The notes beneath the pieces are model-generated. The model was not told where the DNA came from and did not search any database. It worked only from the letters and a program-made list of their open reading frames with translations. Below, piece after piece: positions 35,095 to 45,565 of a DNA stretch of 64,000 bases. The position numbers were made by a program, and so were the translations under genes. Origin of the DNA: an uncultured Alphaproteobacteria bacterium (GTDB taxonomy: Bacteria > Pseudomonadota > Alphaproteobacteria > SP197); contig CALSLK010000002.1 in assembly GCA_943787175.1 (NCBI GenBank), forward strand, positions 62,001-126,000, given 5' to 3'. The first letter of the stretch is position 1. The number at the start of each line of letters is the position of its first letter.

Positions 35095-35673
35095 ATGAAA
35101 AAGGTGAGCTTCGTGCACATGGCCGACGGTACGGCCGAGGACTACCAGCTCATTGCCGAGGCAATGGAAAGTGCCCACAACCCCTTGGCCGACGATCTGC
35201 TGGAACTGCTCCAGAAGAACGAAGGCCATGATATCGGCTATCAGGTCTCACGCCTGGAGCATTCTCTGCAATCTGCCACCCATGCCTTCCGTGATGATCA
35301 GGACGAAGAGATGGTGGTTGCCGCATTGCTGCACGACATCGCCGACACCATCGCGCCCTACAACCATGCCGATGTCGCCGCGGGTATTCTCCGGCCCTAT
35401 GTCTCGGACCGCACCCATTGGGTGGTGAAGTATCACGGCCTGTTTCAGACCTACTACTACGCTCACCATTTCGGCAACGACCGGAACCAGCGCGACAAGT
35501 ATCAGGGCCACCCGCACTTCCAGGCCTGTGTCGACTTCTGTGAGAAGTACGACCAGAACGCGTTCGATCCCGCCTTCGACACCATGCCGCTATCGGCCTT
35601 CGAACCCATGGTCCGCCGCATCCTTGGCCGTAAACCCGGTTTCGACATGTCGTCACGCGACGTCGCGGCCTGA
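35095..35673 (+). CDS. HD-domain protein (PhnZ/TmpB-like fold)
   Basis: About 192 residues from ATG 35095 with CAGGAGAATG upstream. The HD signature is complete: [13 protein letters not shown] (first His), [13 protein letters not shown] (HD pair), [11 protein letters not shown] and a later [19 protein letters not shown]. The family includes phosphohydrolases and mixed-valence diiron oxygenases such as PhnZ; the His-rich YYYAHHFG region resembles the latter group. No phosphonate genes are nearby, so the substrate is open. Confidence 0.7.
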   Translation: MKKVSFVHMADGTAEDYQLIAEAMESAHNPLADDLLELLQKNEGHDIGYQVSRLEHSLQSATHAFRDDQDEEMVVAALLHDIADTIAPYNHADVAAGILRPYVSDRTHWVVKYHGLFQTYYYAHHFGNDRNQRDKYQGHPHFQACVDFCEKYDQNAFDPAFDTMPLSAFEPMVRRILGRKPGFDMSSRDVAA

Positions 35674-35743
35674 CGGCCGCGTGTAGCGCACCAGACCCCG
35701 GATAAGCCTTGGGTTTACCGGGGCGCTGACCTGCTCTGGCGGA

Positions 35744-37687
<1,944 letters not shown>

Positions 37688-37786
37688 CTGGCCTGTCTCC
37701 CCACACGGTTCCTGATCCGCTCGCGTAAGACGCGAGTCGTTATGCCCTTATTGTCACCACATTGGTACCGGCCCGCAACACGCCGA

Positions 37787-38206
37787 TCACTCGTTCTGCC
37801 TGCGTTTCAGGCGTTTGATCACGCCGGTGCAGGAGAGGACCGGATGGCCGTCAACCTCCAGGACCGCACGCATGAACACAAAGCTGTTGGTGCGCCGCAG
37901 GATTTCCGGCCGGGTTTCGATCAGGGCGCCCTCATGGACCGGTGCAAGAAATTCCGATGAGAACGAAATGGTGAGTGGTGCCTCTTGCGGGTAACCGCGA
38001 ACGGCTTCCGCGCAGATGGCAAAGTCGGCAAAGGTCATCAGGGCACCGCCATGGATCGCGCCGCCGGCATTGGCGTGCTCGGCCTCCATGCGAAATGCAT
38101 AGGTCCTCTCCTCGCCCGTGTCGCGGGCATAAAACGGCCCGGTCTTCATCTCGAAGGGATCGTCTGGGTCGAGGATGTAGAACCCTTCGGGCATGGTTGA
38201 GGACAT
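37787..38206 (-). CDS. PaaI-type hotdog thioesterase
   Basis: About 139 residues from ATG 38206 (CGGAGATC upstream; a frame extends to 38251). HANAGGAIHGGALMTFADFA is the PaaI/4HBT HGG-type signature (Asp is the usual catalytic acid near it), followed by TISFSSEFLAPVHEGALIE. It hydrolyses acyl-CoA thioesters such as phenylacetyl-CoA or medium-chain types. It stands alone between acs and the divergent creatininase gene. Confidence 0.8.
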   Translation of the reverse strand: MSSTMPEGFYILDPDDPFEMKTGPFYARDTGEERTYAFRMEAEHANAGGAIHGGALMTFADFAICAEAVRGYPQEAPLTISFSSEFLAPVHEGALIETRPEILRRTNSFVFMRAVLEVDGHPVLSCTGVIKRLKRRQNE

Positions 38207-38293
38207 CGTTGATCTCCGGGATACGTTTCGGTTGTTCGTGGGCATCGGCACGGGTTGCCGTTAGGCTTGCGCTTTCGCATGAGGGAGAAGGCC

Positions 38294-39040
38294 ATGCAAC
38301 TGCAACAGGCGACCTGGCAGGAGGTCGAGCGTTACCTCCAGACATCCACCGGCATCATCATGCCCATCGGCTCGGCCGAACAGCATGGGCCCAACGGCAT
38401 GATCGGTACCGATGCGATCTGTCCCGAGGTCATTGCCAAAGGCCTGGGTGAGGCTGCCGGCGCCATGGTGGCTCCGACGATTTCTGTGGGCATCGCCCAG
38501 CATCACCTGGGTTTTGCAGGCTCGATGTGCCTGCGCCCCTCGACCCTGATTGCGCTCATGCGCGACTACATCGTCTCCCTGTCGCGTCACGGGTTCGACC
38601 GGTTCTTTTTCCTGAACGGTCATGGCGGCAACATTGCCACGGTGCATGCCGCCTTTGCCGAGGTGCATTCGGAAGTCTCGATGCTGACACGCGAAGCGGC
38701 ACGGCCTATCCGCTGCACGTTGTCGAACTGGTGGGATTCCAAGGGCGTGCAGAAAATCAGCAAGGAACTTTACGGCGATGATGAAGGCCAGCACGCGACC
38801 TGCAGCGAGGTTTCCGTGACTCAGTTCGCCTATCCTGACATGATCAAGAATGCCAATTTCGAGGGTCGTGCACCGGCCTATAGCGGCATTCACGATGCCG
38901 ATGATTATCGCCGCCGTTATCCCGACGGCCGCATCGGCAGCCTGCCGTCGCTTTCGACCCCCGAGGCCGGAAAGCGGCTCTATGACGCGTCGATCAATGA
39001 CTTGAAAGATACCTACCGTGCTTTTCTGACAGAAGACTGA
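38294..39040 (+). CDS. Creatininase-family amidohydrolase
   Basis: About 248 residues from ATG 38294 with GAGGGAGAAG upstream. Family motifs: PIGSAEQHGPNG (metal Glu/His), GTDAICPEVIAKG, SVGIAQHHLGF, FFLNGHGGNIATV and EGQHATCSEVSV. Creatininase-like enzymes hydrolyse cyclic or small amides using two Zn/Mn ions; members also open formamides in flavin and mycofactocin metabolism. No mycofactocin or creatine genes are nearby. Confidence 0.85.
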   Translation: MQLQQATWQEVERYLQTSTGIIMPIGSAEQHGPNGMIGTDAICPEVIAKGLGEAAGAMVAPTISVGIAQHHLGFAGSMCLRPSTLIALMRDYIVSLSRHGFDRFFFLNGHGGNIATVHAAFAEVHSEVSMLTREAARPIRCTLSNWWDSKGVQKISKELYGDDEGQHATCSEVSVTQFAYPDMIKNANFEGRAPAYSGIHDADDYRRRYPDGRIGSLPSLSTPEAGKRLYDASINDLKDTYRAFLTED

Positions 39041-39076
39041 ATTTCAAAAGAGCGCTTAACTATAGGAACAACTCAA

Positions 39077-39803
39077 ATGACAGATTCGTCCCTTACGCGC
39101 CGTAACCTTTGTTGCGGCGTTGCCGCTGCTGCTGCTGCGGTAACCGCTGTTTCCGTATCGGGTCAGGCGCAGGCGCAGGCCAACGCGTGCACCGCCTATA
39201 CCTCGCAGCGCCAGCAGGCCATGAGCCCGGCTGAAGCGATCGAGGAACTGCGTCGCGGCAACGCGCGCTTTCCTCAACAACCAGTCGGTCCATTGCGATC
39301 TGCTCGAGCAGGTCCACATGACCAGTGCCGGTCAGGCGCCGTTTGCGGCCGTCGTGGGTTGCATGGATTCGCGGGTGCCGCCCGAACTGGTGTTCGACCA
39401 GCAGATCGGCAGCATCTTTTCCATTCGCATCGCCGGCAATTATGTCGACCCCAGCATTACAGGTGGTCTTGAATTTGCCACAGCGGTCGTGGGCACACGC
39501 GCCATTCTGGTGCTGGGTCATACAGGCTGCGGCGCGATCCGTGGCGCCATCGACGATGTCGAACTGGGCAACCTCACCACCACGCTGGCCCATCTGACGC
39601 CTGCGGTCGAAGCAGCCGGTGCGGTTGGCGCCGACAGCGCCGACAGCAACGTCATGTGGGATGTCGCGGCAGAGAACGTGCGCCTCGGCATGGCCTCGCT
39701 CACCGACAACAGTGCGATCCTGGCCGAGCAGGTCGCCAAGGGTGACCTCCTGATCGCCGGCGCCATGCACGATGTCGCCAACGGTCAGGTCACGTTCCTC
39801 TGA
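39077..39803 (+). pseudogene. Exported beta-class carbonic anhydrase, one frameshift
   Basis: A first frame starts with the Tat-like signal SLTRRNLCCGVAAAAAAV ending near GQAQA, then AIEELRRGNARF. A surplus C at about 39272 shifts it; the second frame continues NNQSVHCDLLEQVHM and carries the Zn site: VVGCMDSRVPPEL (Cys, Asp-Arg dyad) and LGHTGCGAIRG (His, Cys). With the base removed it is about 241 residues. It interconverts CO2 and bicarbonate, here in the periplasm if the signal is real; most beta enzymes are cytoplasmic. The defect is probably a sequencing error. Confidence 0.88.
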
Positions 39804-39932
39804 CCGGAGCTGCCAAAAGCCATGCATGCGGGGAGGCAGGAATGTCTCCCCGTTTGTTGTTGCAGCTGGCCGCAACAGGTTTCACGCCATGACAATCCGC
39901 TCTATGGTCCAGCCACCATTCCAGGAGGGAAC

Positions 39933-41474
39933 ATGAACGGAGCTGAAAGCCTTGTGCGCACGCTGGTCGAAGGGGACGTCGATGTCTGCTTCACCAACCC
40001 CGGCACCTCGGAAATGCATTTCTGTGCCGCGCTCGACCGGGTCGATGGCATGCGTTGCATCCTGGGTCTGTTTGAAGGTGTCGTGACCGGTGCTGCCGAT
40101 GGCTATGGCCGCATGATGGACAAGCCTGCGGCGACTCTGCTTCACACCGGTCCCGGGCTGGGCAACGGCGTGGCCAACCTGCACAACGCAAAGAAGGCCA
40201 AGACGCCGATTGTCAACATCGTGGGCGAACACGCGACCTATCACATTGCCCATGACGCGCCGCTGACCGCCGATATCGAGGCCATCGCATGGCCGGTTTC
40301 CCACTGGGTCAAGACCTCGGCGGATGCTCCCTCAGTCGCCGTGGATGGCGCCCAGGCCATTGCCGAGGCAAAGACGGCGCCTGGCCGCATCGCTACGCTG
40401 ATCCTTCCGGCCGACACCGCCTGGAACGAGGCGCAAGGAACCGCAAAGGTGCCTGATGTTCCGCCTCCCGGTTCCGTGACCGAAGGCGCGGTGCGTGATT
40501 GCGCCGATGCCCTGCGTTCGGGCGAACCCGCGATGATCGTGGTCGGTCACCGTGGCCTGCGCGCCGATGCGCTTGAGATCGCCGGACGCATTGCGGCCAA
40601 GACGGGCGCCGAGATCCGCACCGAATTTGCTGCCGCTCGTGCCGAGCGCGGCGCGGGGCAGGTCACACCCGAACGTATGCCCTATGTCGTGGACCAGGCG
40701 TTGGCGGTTACGAAGGACGTGCGCCACATGATCCTGATCGGGGCCAAGACGCCGGTTGCGTTTTTCGCCTATCCCGACAAACCCAGCGTCCTGATTCCAG
40801 ATACCTGCCAGACCCATCTTCTGGCATCGGCCGAAGAAGACATCATGGGCGCGCTGGAATGGCTCGCCGACGAGCTGGATGCCGGGAACGCCGAGCCGGT
40901 GCGTGAAGCAGCACAACGCCCGGATCTGCAGACCGGCGACCTCACCATCGACACCATCGCCAGCGCGATCGGCCATCTGATGCCGGAAGGCTGCATTGTG
41001 TCGGATGAGGCGATCACGTCGGGGCGCATGCTGCATCCCTTCACCAAGGGTTGCCCGCCCCATGACTGGCTGTTCGGCACCGGCGGCTCCATCGGGCGCG
41101 CCCTGCCCGAAGCAACCGGCGCGGCCGTGGCCTGCCCGGACCGCAAGGTGCTCTGCATCTCCGGTGACGGCAGCGCGATGTACACGCTCCAGGCGTTGTG
41201 GACCCAGGCGCGCGAAAATCTGGATGTGGTCACGGTGATCTATGCCAACCGCACTTATGCCATCCTGCATGGCGAGCTCAGGAACGTGGGTGCCAATCCC
41301 GGTCCCAAGGCCCATGATATGTTCGACCTCGACCGCCCCAACCTCGATTGGGTCGCCATGGCCAACGGCATGGGCGTGGAAGCCACGCGGGTCGACACCT
41401 CCGAAGGGTTCAACCGCGCACTGGCGGCCGCCTTCAACAGCAAGGGCCCGTTCCTGATCGAGGCGGTGGTCTAG
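39933..41474 (+). CDS. Thiamine-diphosphate-dependent enzyme (acetolactate synthase large subunit-like)
   Basis: About 513 residues from ATG 39933 with CAGGAGGGA upstream. The N-terminal PYR domain has ILGLFEGVVTGAADGYGRM (activating Glu). The C-terminal PP domain has SGDGSAMYTLQALWTQA with the Asn about 26 residues on in IYANRTYAIL. The middle domain lacks an obvious FAD stretch, as in MdlC- or oxalyl-type members. It decarboxylates a 2-oxo acid or related thioester. True acetolactate synthase is unlikely without an ilvN partner nearby. The 3' end abuts repeat copy C. Confidence 0.8.
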   Translation: MNGAESLVRTLVEGDVDVCFTNPGTSEMHFCAALDRVDGMRCILGLFEGVVTGAADGYGRMMDKPAATLLHTGPGLGNGVANLHNAKKAKTPIVNIVGEHATYHIAHDAPLTADIEAIAWPVSHWVKTSADAPSVAVDGAQAIAEAKTAPGRIATLILPADTAWNEAQGTAKVPDVPPPGSVTEGAVRDCADALRSGEPAMIVVGHRGLRADALEIAGRIAAKTGAEIRTEFAAARAERGAGQVTPERMPYVVDQALAVTKDVRHMILIGAKTPVAFFAYPDKPSVLIPDTCQTHLLASAEEDIMGALEWLADELDAGNAEPVREAAQRPDLQTGDLTIDTIASAIGHLMPEGCIVSDEAITSGRMLHPFTKGCPPHDWLFGTGGSIGRALPEATGAAVACPDRKVLCISGDGSAMYTLQALWTQARENLDVVTVIYANRTYAILHGELRNVGANPGPKAHDMFDLDRPNLDWVAMANGMGVEATRVDTSEGFNRALAAAFNSKGPFLIEAVV

Positions 41475-41488
41475 CTCGGTTTGTTCAG

Positions 41489-41770
41489 CCTCAGACGCCG
41501 GGCGCGAACTCCGTTCGCTTGGCTTACGCCGCTGGCGCGGCGGGGTCGCCGATCGCTCCCCTGTCCGGCCCAGGCGGGCCTCCCTATGACGCACCGGCTG
41601 AGCCGTTCGTCTCGCGCACCACCTGCGTCGTATGTGAAAGGTGCCCTGCTCCTGTGATGAGCAGGCAATCGGCGGCGCGAGCGAAGCGGCCGCCGACCGG
41701 TGCGACTGCACTGGCGCGCCGCCAGCGCGCGGAAGCCAAGCGCAGCGGAGCGCGCGCCCGGCGCCTGAGG
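41489..41770. repeat. Long-palindrome dispersed repeat, copy C
   Basis: A 282-base element, the most divergent of the three. Ends CCTCAGACGCCGGGCGCG and CGCGCCCGGCGCCTGAGG are inverted repeats, and pairing continues through the CGCTTGGCTTACGCCG and GGAAGCCAAGCG blocks. The interior contains the conserved GGCCGCCGACCGGTGCGAC. It lies between the TPP-enzyme gene and the convergent EVE gene. It is slightly longer than copies A and B. No coding is likely. Confidence 0.8.
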
Positions 41771-41808
41771 CGAACAAGAAAAACAGGACCGCAGGCGCTC
41801 CGCGTCCC

Positions 41809-42224
41809 CTAACCCTTCACGCCGCCCATCTCGCACAGCATGGCCCAGTGTTCGTCGCTGACGGGCACGACCGACAGGCGTGACTGGCGCACCAGGCCGA
41901 ACTCGGCAAAGCGAGTCATCGGCCTTGATGTCGGCCAGGGTCACGGGCTCTTGACCGGTTTGACGGGTTTCACGTCGACCACGACCCACTTGCTGCCTTC
42001 TTCGGCCGTGGGTCGGGATAGGGCGCGCTGACGACCTTCATGATCCCCACGATGCGCTTCTCGTCGACCGAGTGATAGAAGAACGCCTTGTCGCCCTTCT
42101 TCATCTTGCGCAGGTTGGCGGCGGCCTGGTGGTTGCGCACGCCGTCCCAGTAGCTCTGGCCCTCGGCAACCAGATCGTCCCAGCCCCATTCGCTGGGTTC
42201 CTGCTTCATCAGCCAGCTGGCCAT
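41809..42224 (-). pseudogene. EVE-domain protein, about three frameshifts
   Basis: Reconstructed size about 138 residues, normal for a stand-alone EVE protein. Frame 1: MASWLMKQEPSEWGWDDLVA, GVRNHQAAANLRKMKKGDKA, FFYHSVDEKRIVGIMKVVSA. Frame 2: EEGSKWVVVDVKPVKPV. Frame 3: VTLADIKAD. Then RFAEFGLVRQSRLSVVPVSD ending in MLCEMGGVKG. Shifts lie near 42012, 41946 and 41917. EVE (PUA-like) domains bind modified DNA or RNA bases. Sequence loss is not seen, so these are probably base-calling errors. Confidence 0.85.
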
Positions 42225-42274
42225 GGCGGACTCCCTTACTTTTGGTTGTTCGGCTCGGCATCATACCAAAAGAA

Positions 42275-42303
42275 AACCCCCGGCGGTGATCCTGCCGGGG
42301 GTT
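42275..42303 (-). terminator. Terminator of the interrupted secreted-protein gene
   Basis: Reverse strand AACCCCCGGC (42294-42303) and GCCGGGGGTT (42275-42284) form a perfect 10-base stem, followed by TTCTTTT. It begins at the last base of the stop codon of the gene at 42303-42990. It could also serve the EVE gene region in the other direction. Confidence 0.75.
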
Positions 42304-42990
42304 CAAACTTCAACAAGCCGAACAATCAGCTTCGGGCTGGCGTCGTCCTGAGCGGAGTTTTCATCGTCGTCCTCGATGTCCTCGACGTTCTCGACCGTCT
42401 CGACGGCTTCGACGACCTCGTCAGAAGCGCCGGCATTGATGTCGTCGGCAGCAAGGCCCGTCGCGCCGGCAGCGGCAACGGCACAGGTCAGCCGTGGATG
42501 TGTCAACACCGGCCGTGCAGCGGCTCGAGCGTTGGCAACAATCAGCACCAACATCGGCGGCAGTGCCACCTGCGTTGACCACAGCCGTGGAGGCTTCTTC
42601 GACAATGGAAGTTACCTCGCCAGGAGCGGCAGTAGCCGCCGCACGGGCAATCTGCGCTGCGTCAGCAGGGCGCTGTGCAGCGGCCGCGCCGGCAACGGCA
42701 CCAGCCGCACTCTGATTCTGACCGATCGCAGCAGTGGTCAGCGCGGCAACCGTGCCGGTCGACAGGTTCGGATTGTTGGCCAGGATGGCGCCAACCGCAG
42801 CAGCCAGATCAGCAGGACGAAGCCGTCGCGGCACTTCCGCCAAGCTGGGCCTCAACAGCCGCCACAAGAACGGAGTTCAGCGCCGCATCGATCTGTGTCT
42901 GCGATGCGGTCGCGGGATCAATTCCGCTGGCTGCAAGCTGCGCGGCAACCTGATCTTCGATGCTCTGCGCCATACGCGGGCGCAGCGATC
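42303..42990 (-). pseudogene. 3' part of an Ala-rich secreted-protein gene interrupted by the 12.7-kb insertion
   Basis: The frame enters from the IS end at 42990 and continues through SIEDQVAAQLAASGIDPATA, then LAAAVGAILANNPNLSTGTV, AAQRPADAAQIARAAATAAP, and ends in an acidic tail (VEDIEDDDENSAQDDASPK). At least three single-base frameshifts (about 42967, 42828 and 42530) split it. The other end of the gene is at 55711-55754: removing the insertion and one ATC restores a signal peptide (MKRILVGVFAATLL then IAAPAYGA). The reconstituted protein is about 242 residues, Ala-rich, helical and exported. The family is unknown. Confidence 0.7.
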
Positions 42991-43057
42991 TGAGGTGGTC
43001 CCAGAAAATCGGACAGTTGATTAAGGTGTATTCCGCCATTTAATGGAGGAATACGAA

Positions 43058-43339
43058 ATGACGCCCCGACGACGGTTTACAGCAGATTTCAAGGCTCGAG
43101 TTGCGCTTGATGCGCTGCGTGGCGATAAGACGATCCAGGAGATAGCGACCAGGCACAAGGTGCACCCGAACCAGGTGAGCACATGGAAGCGCCAGGCGAT
43201 GGACGGTTTGGGTGCGGTGTTTTCGAATGGCGCCGACAAAGGTCGGCTGGAGCACGATGATGAGGTCCACGATCTCCATGCCAAGATCGGTCAGTTGACG
43301 GTGGAGCGGGATTTTTTGGCCAAAGGGCTCAAACGATGA
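43058..43339 (+). CDS. IS3-family transposase OrfA (left copy)
   Basis: About 93 residues from MTPRRRFTADFKARVALDAL (GGAGGAATACGAA upstream; a frame extends 15 bases earlier). HTH region IQEIATRHKVHPNQVSTWKR recognises the IS ends; the tail KIGQLTVERDFLAKGLKR is the leucine-zipper segment. The stop overlaps the orfB start (ATGA), so OrfB can be made by coupling rather than only by frameshifting. Confidence 0.92.
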   Translation: MTPRRRFTADFKARVALDALRGDKTIQEIATRHKVHPNQVSTWKRQAMDGLGAVFSNGADKGRLEHDDEVHDLHAKIGQLTVERDFLAKGLKR

Positions 43340-44268
43340 GCCGGGGGAATCGCAAGGCGATGATCAGACGCGATCACCCCGACCTGAGTTTGAGCCAACA
43401 GTGCCAAGTTCTGGCGATCAGCCGTTCGTCGTTCTATTACAGGTCGAAGGGCGAAAGCGTGGAGAACCTGGCGTTGATGCGTCGCATCGACGAGCTGTTT
43501 CTGAAGTATCCGTTTTACGGTTCCCGTCAGATGGTGCGCCAGTTGCGGCGCGAGGGCATTTGCGTGGGGCGTCACCGGGTCCGTCGTCTGATGCACCTCA
43601 TGGGGCTGGAGGCGATCTATCAAGCGCCAAAGACCAGTACACCCCATCCGGCGCACCGGATTTATCCCTATCTTCTCAAGGGAATGGTCATCGACCGGCC
43701 CAATCAAGTCTGGTGTGCCGACATCACGTATATCCCCGTTCAGCGCGGCTTTTTGTACCTGGTTGCGATCATGGACTGGGCCACGCGTCATGTACTCGCC
43801 TGGCGATTGTCGAACACCATGGATGTCTGGTTCTGCCTTGAGGCGTTAAACGAGGCGCTAGCCCGATATGGAAAACCGGAGATCTTCAACACCGACCAGG
43901 GCAGCCAGTTCACCAGCTTTGACTTCACCGGTTTGCTCAAGGCGGCGGAGGTTACGATCTCCATGGATGGCCGGGGCCGCTGCATGGACAACATCTTCAT
44001 CGAGCGGCTGTGGCGCTCTCTCAAATACGAGGCGGTCTATCTGCACGAGCTGACGGATGGGTTCAAGGCCGAACAGGTCATCGGCGATTGGGTCAATTTT
44101 TACAATACTGAGAGGCCACATTCGGTCCACGACGGCCAAACGCCCGCCGAGGCCTTCGGAAACGGGCGGCCCATGGATATGATGGACAAGGCTATCGCCT
44201 TGACCACATCTCCACAGGCTCAACAACAGCAGCAGCAAGATGTGATAAACAGGTTCTTGGCGGCATGA
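43336..44268 (+). CDS. IS3-family transposase OrfB with DDE domain (left copy)
   Basis: A protein of 310 residues. An HTH_21 segment (LMRRIDELFLKYPFYGSRQM) precedes the integrase core with the three acidic residues in WCADITYIPVQRG, NTDQGSQFTS and NIFIERLWRSLKYE. The tail has a poly-Gln run (QAQQQQQQ). It catalyses IS excision and strand transfer. The gene is intact, so this element is probably still active. Confidence 0.93.
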   Translation: MSRGNRKAMIRRDHPDLSLSQQCQVLAISRSSFYYRSKGESVENLALMRRIDELFLKYPFYGSRQMVRQLRREGICVGRHRVRRLMHLMGLEAIYQAPKTSTPHPAHRIYPYLLKGMVIDRPNQVWCADITYIPVQRGFLYLVAIMDWATRHVLAWRLSNTMDVWFCLEALNEALARYGKPEIFNTDQGSQFTSFDFTGLLKAAEVTISMDGRGRCMDNIFIERLWRSLKYEAVYLHELTDGFKAEQVIGDWVNFYNTERPHSVHDGQTPAEAFGNGRPMDMMDKAIALTTSPQAQQQQQQDVINRFLAA

Positions 44269-44399
44269 TCAGGAAACGGAATACACCTTAACTTCGCTGC
44301 CAAACTGTCCAACAATGTGGGACCACCTCAGTCCGCACACGCCTTCGGTGGTCCGGCTGCAGAACGACCAACTGAGATCAACCATTAGGAGTAAGACAC

Positions 44400-44579
44400 A
44401 TGCAAGCATTTACTGACCTTGTCGGCACCTCCGCTGTGCCCGCCACACGCCTTTGATATGGCTGAACTGACGAGCTGACACCGGCGCTGGACACCGCTAT
44501 GGCTGCCCATGACACCGCAGATCAGGCGAGTGACTCTCGCCAGCAACCTCATGTCGCACTTCGCCCGGCTGCTGAATGA
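44400..44579 (+). pseudogene. Precursor-like unit 1 (leader frameshifted)
   Basis: Begins MQAFTDLVGTSAVPA, but one extra C (GCCCGCCACACG) causes an early stop after 18 codons; a missing base 40 bases later restores the frame. The restored tail after the leader would be DSRQQPHVALRPAAE, or end in Pro-Gly-Cys if one more base is corrected (CCCGGCTGCTGA). It is a decayed or mis-sequenced copy of the family, first in the array. Confidence 0.6.
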
Positions 44580-44612
44580 CCAACTGAGATCAACCCCTGA
44601 GGAGTAATTCCC

Positions 44613-44840
44613 ATGCAAACCTTCACTGACCTTGTCGGCACTTCCGCTGTGCCCGCACACGCCTTTGATATCGCTGAGCTGATGGAGCTGACCCCGGCGC
44701 TGGACACCGCTATGGCTGCCCATGACACCGCAGATCAGGCGAGTGCTTCTCCTGTCTCTACTCTGCATTTCGCTGCCCTTCTGACTTTTCCTCGCCCGGG
44801 GCTGCTGAATGACCAACTGAGATCAACCCCTGAGGAGTAA
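44613..44840 (+). CDS. Precursor-like peptide, unit 2
   Basis: A peptide of 75 residues: conserved leader starting MQTFTDLVGTSAVPAHAF and continuing ELMELTPALDTAMAAHDTAD, then a tail of 31 residues beginning ASPVSTLHFAALLTFPRPG. The tail runs through the spacer and stops inside the next ribosome site. If the run of four G near 44800 were three, the tail would end FPRPGC and stop at TGCTGA like its neighbours. The ribosome site TGAGGAGTAATTCCC precedes the ATG. Confidence 0.7.
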   Translation: MQTFTDLVGTSAVPAHAFDIAELMELTPALDTAMAAHDTADQASASPVSTLHFAALLTFPRPGLLNDQLRSTPEE

Positions 44841-44845
44841 TTCCC

Positions 44846-45031
44846 ATGCAAACCTTCACTGACCTTGTCGGCACTTCCGCTGTGCCCGCACACGCCTTTG
44901 ATATTGCTGAGCTCACGGAGCTGACCCCAGCGCTGGACACCGCTATGGCTGCCCATGACACCGCAGATCAGGCGAGTGAGGCTGCACATACTGGTTCGTA
45001 TTGTCACAGCATACGGCTTCGGTGCTGCTGA
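44846..45031 (+). CDS. Precursor-like peptide, unit 3
   Basis: A peptide of 61 residues. The leader of 44 residues is nearly identical in DNA to unit 2 (ELTELTPALDTAMAAHDTAD in its second half). The tail is EAAHTGSYCHSIRLRCC with three Cys, one Thr and two Ser, suitable for thioether, disulfide or azole formation. Stop TGA directly follows TGCTGC. It starts 5 bases after the unit 2 stop, so the two are coupled. No processing enzyme is encoded nearby; the modification type is unknown. Confidence 0.75.
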   Translation: MQTFTDLVGTSAVPAHAFDIAELTELTPALDTAMAAHDTADQASEAAHTGSYCHSIRLRCC

Positions 45032-45066
45032 CGACCAACTGAGATCAACCATTAGGAGTAATTCCC

Positions 45067-45252
45067 ATGCAAACCTTCACTGACCTTGTCGGCACTTCCG
45101 CTGTGCCCGCACACGCCTTTGATATTGATGAGCTCACGGAGCTGACCCCAGCGCTGGCCACCGCTATGGCTACTCATGGAACATCGGTAGAGGCGAGTGA
45201 AGCTAAATATTCTCCTGCATATACTGTTGGCTGTGTCTGCGTGAAGGAGTAA
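45067..45252 (+). CDS. Precursor-like peptide, unit 4
   Basis: A peptide of 61 residues. The leader differs slightly from units 2 and 3 (DIDELTELTPALATAMATHG, then TSVEAS). The tail is EAKYSPAYTVGCVCVKE with two Cys. Downstream, GAAGGAGTAATTC looks like the ribosome site of another unit whose leader has been deleted, so the last codons (VKE) are probably foreign to the original core. Confidence 0.7.
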   Translation: MQTFTDLVGTSAVPAHAFDIDELTELTPALATAMATHGTSVEASEAKYSPAYTVGCVCVKE

Positions 45253-45314
45253 TTCATCGCCTTTCCGCTGTGCGGCACTTGGCTTTCGTGTCTGTTGCGG
45301 CTGCTGAGCGACCA
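45253..45314 (+). pseudogene. Orphan core remnant fused behind unit 4
   Basis: After the ribosome-site-like GGAGTAATTC there is no leader. In the +1 frame the sequence reads SSPFRCAALGFRVCCGC followed by TGA and then the usual spacer. This is the pattern of a core end that lost its leader by a deletion between two units. Confidence 0.45.
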
Positions 45315-45342
45315 CTGAGATCAACCATTAGGAGTAATTCCC

Positions 45343-45528
45343 ATGCAAGCTTTTACTGACCTTGTCGGCACGTTCGCTGTGCCCGCACACGCCTTTGATA
45401 TCGCTGAGCTGATGGAGCTGACCCCAGCCCTGGCCACCGCTATGGCTACTCATGGAACATCGGTAGAGGCGAGTGAAGGTCCGGGTAGTCTACTACTCAC
45501 TGGCGGCTGGAATTCGCCTTGCTGCTGA
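45343..45528 (+). CDS. Precursor-like peptide, unit 5
   Basis: A peptide of 61 residues. The leader starts MQAFTDLVGTFAVPAHAF and ends in TSVEAS like unit 4. The tail is EGPGSLLLTGGWNSPCC, ending in Cys-Cys, stop TGA after TGCTGC. TTAGGAGTAATTCCC is placed 0-1 bases from the ATG spacing seen in the other units. The tail has no similarity to the tails of units 1-4. Confidence 0.75.
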   Translation: MQAFTDLVGTFAVPAHAFDIAELMELTPALATAMATHGTSVEASEGPGSLLLTGGWNSPCC

Positions 45529-45565
45529 AACGACCAACTGAGATTAACCATTAGGAGTGATTCCC

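Larger units (their letters stand above)
42991..44330 (+). mobile_element. IS3-family insertion sequence, left copy
   Basis: Ends TGAGGTGGTCCCA and TGGGACCACCTCA are inverted repeats; GGACAGTT and AACTGTCC further inside are also paired, as are TTAAGGTGTATTCC (43020-43033) and its complement near 44278. It carries orfA and orfB and is 1,340 bases long, identical in every position compared to the copy at 54371-55710. There is no target duplication around this copy alone. Confidence 0.93.

Noticed and set aside
35690-35725. Terminator after the HD-domain gene
   Set aside because: CCCCGG and CCGGGG could pair, but the stem is interrupted and there is no T-tract on either strand.
40332-41777. 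Reverse-strand frame of 481 codons
   Set aside because: Opposite the well-supported TPP enzyme; its N-terminal part is the translated dispersed repeat (copy C).
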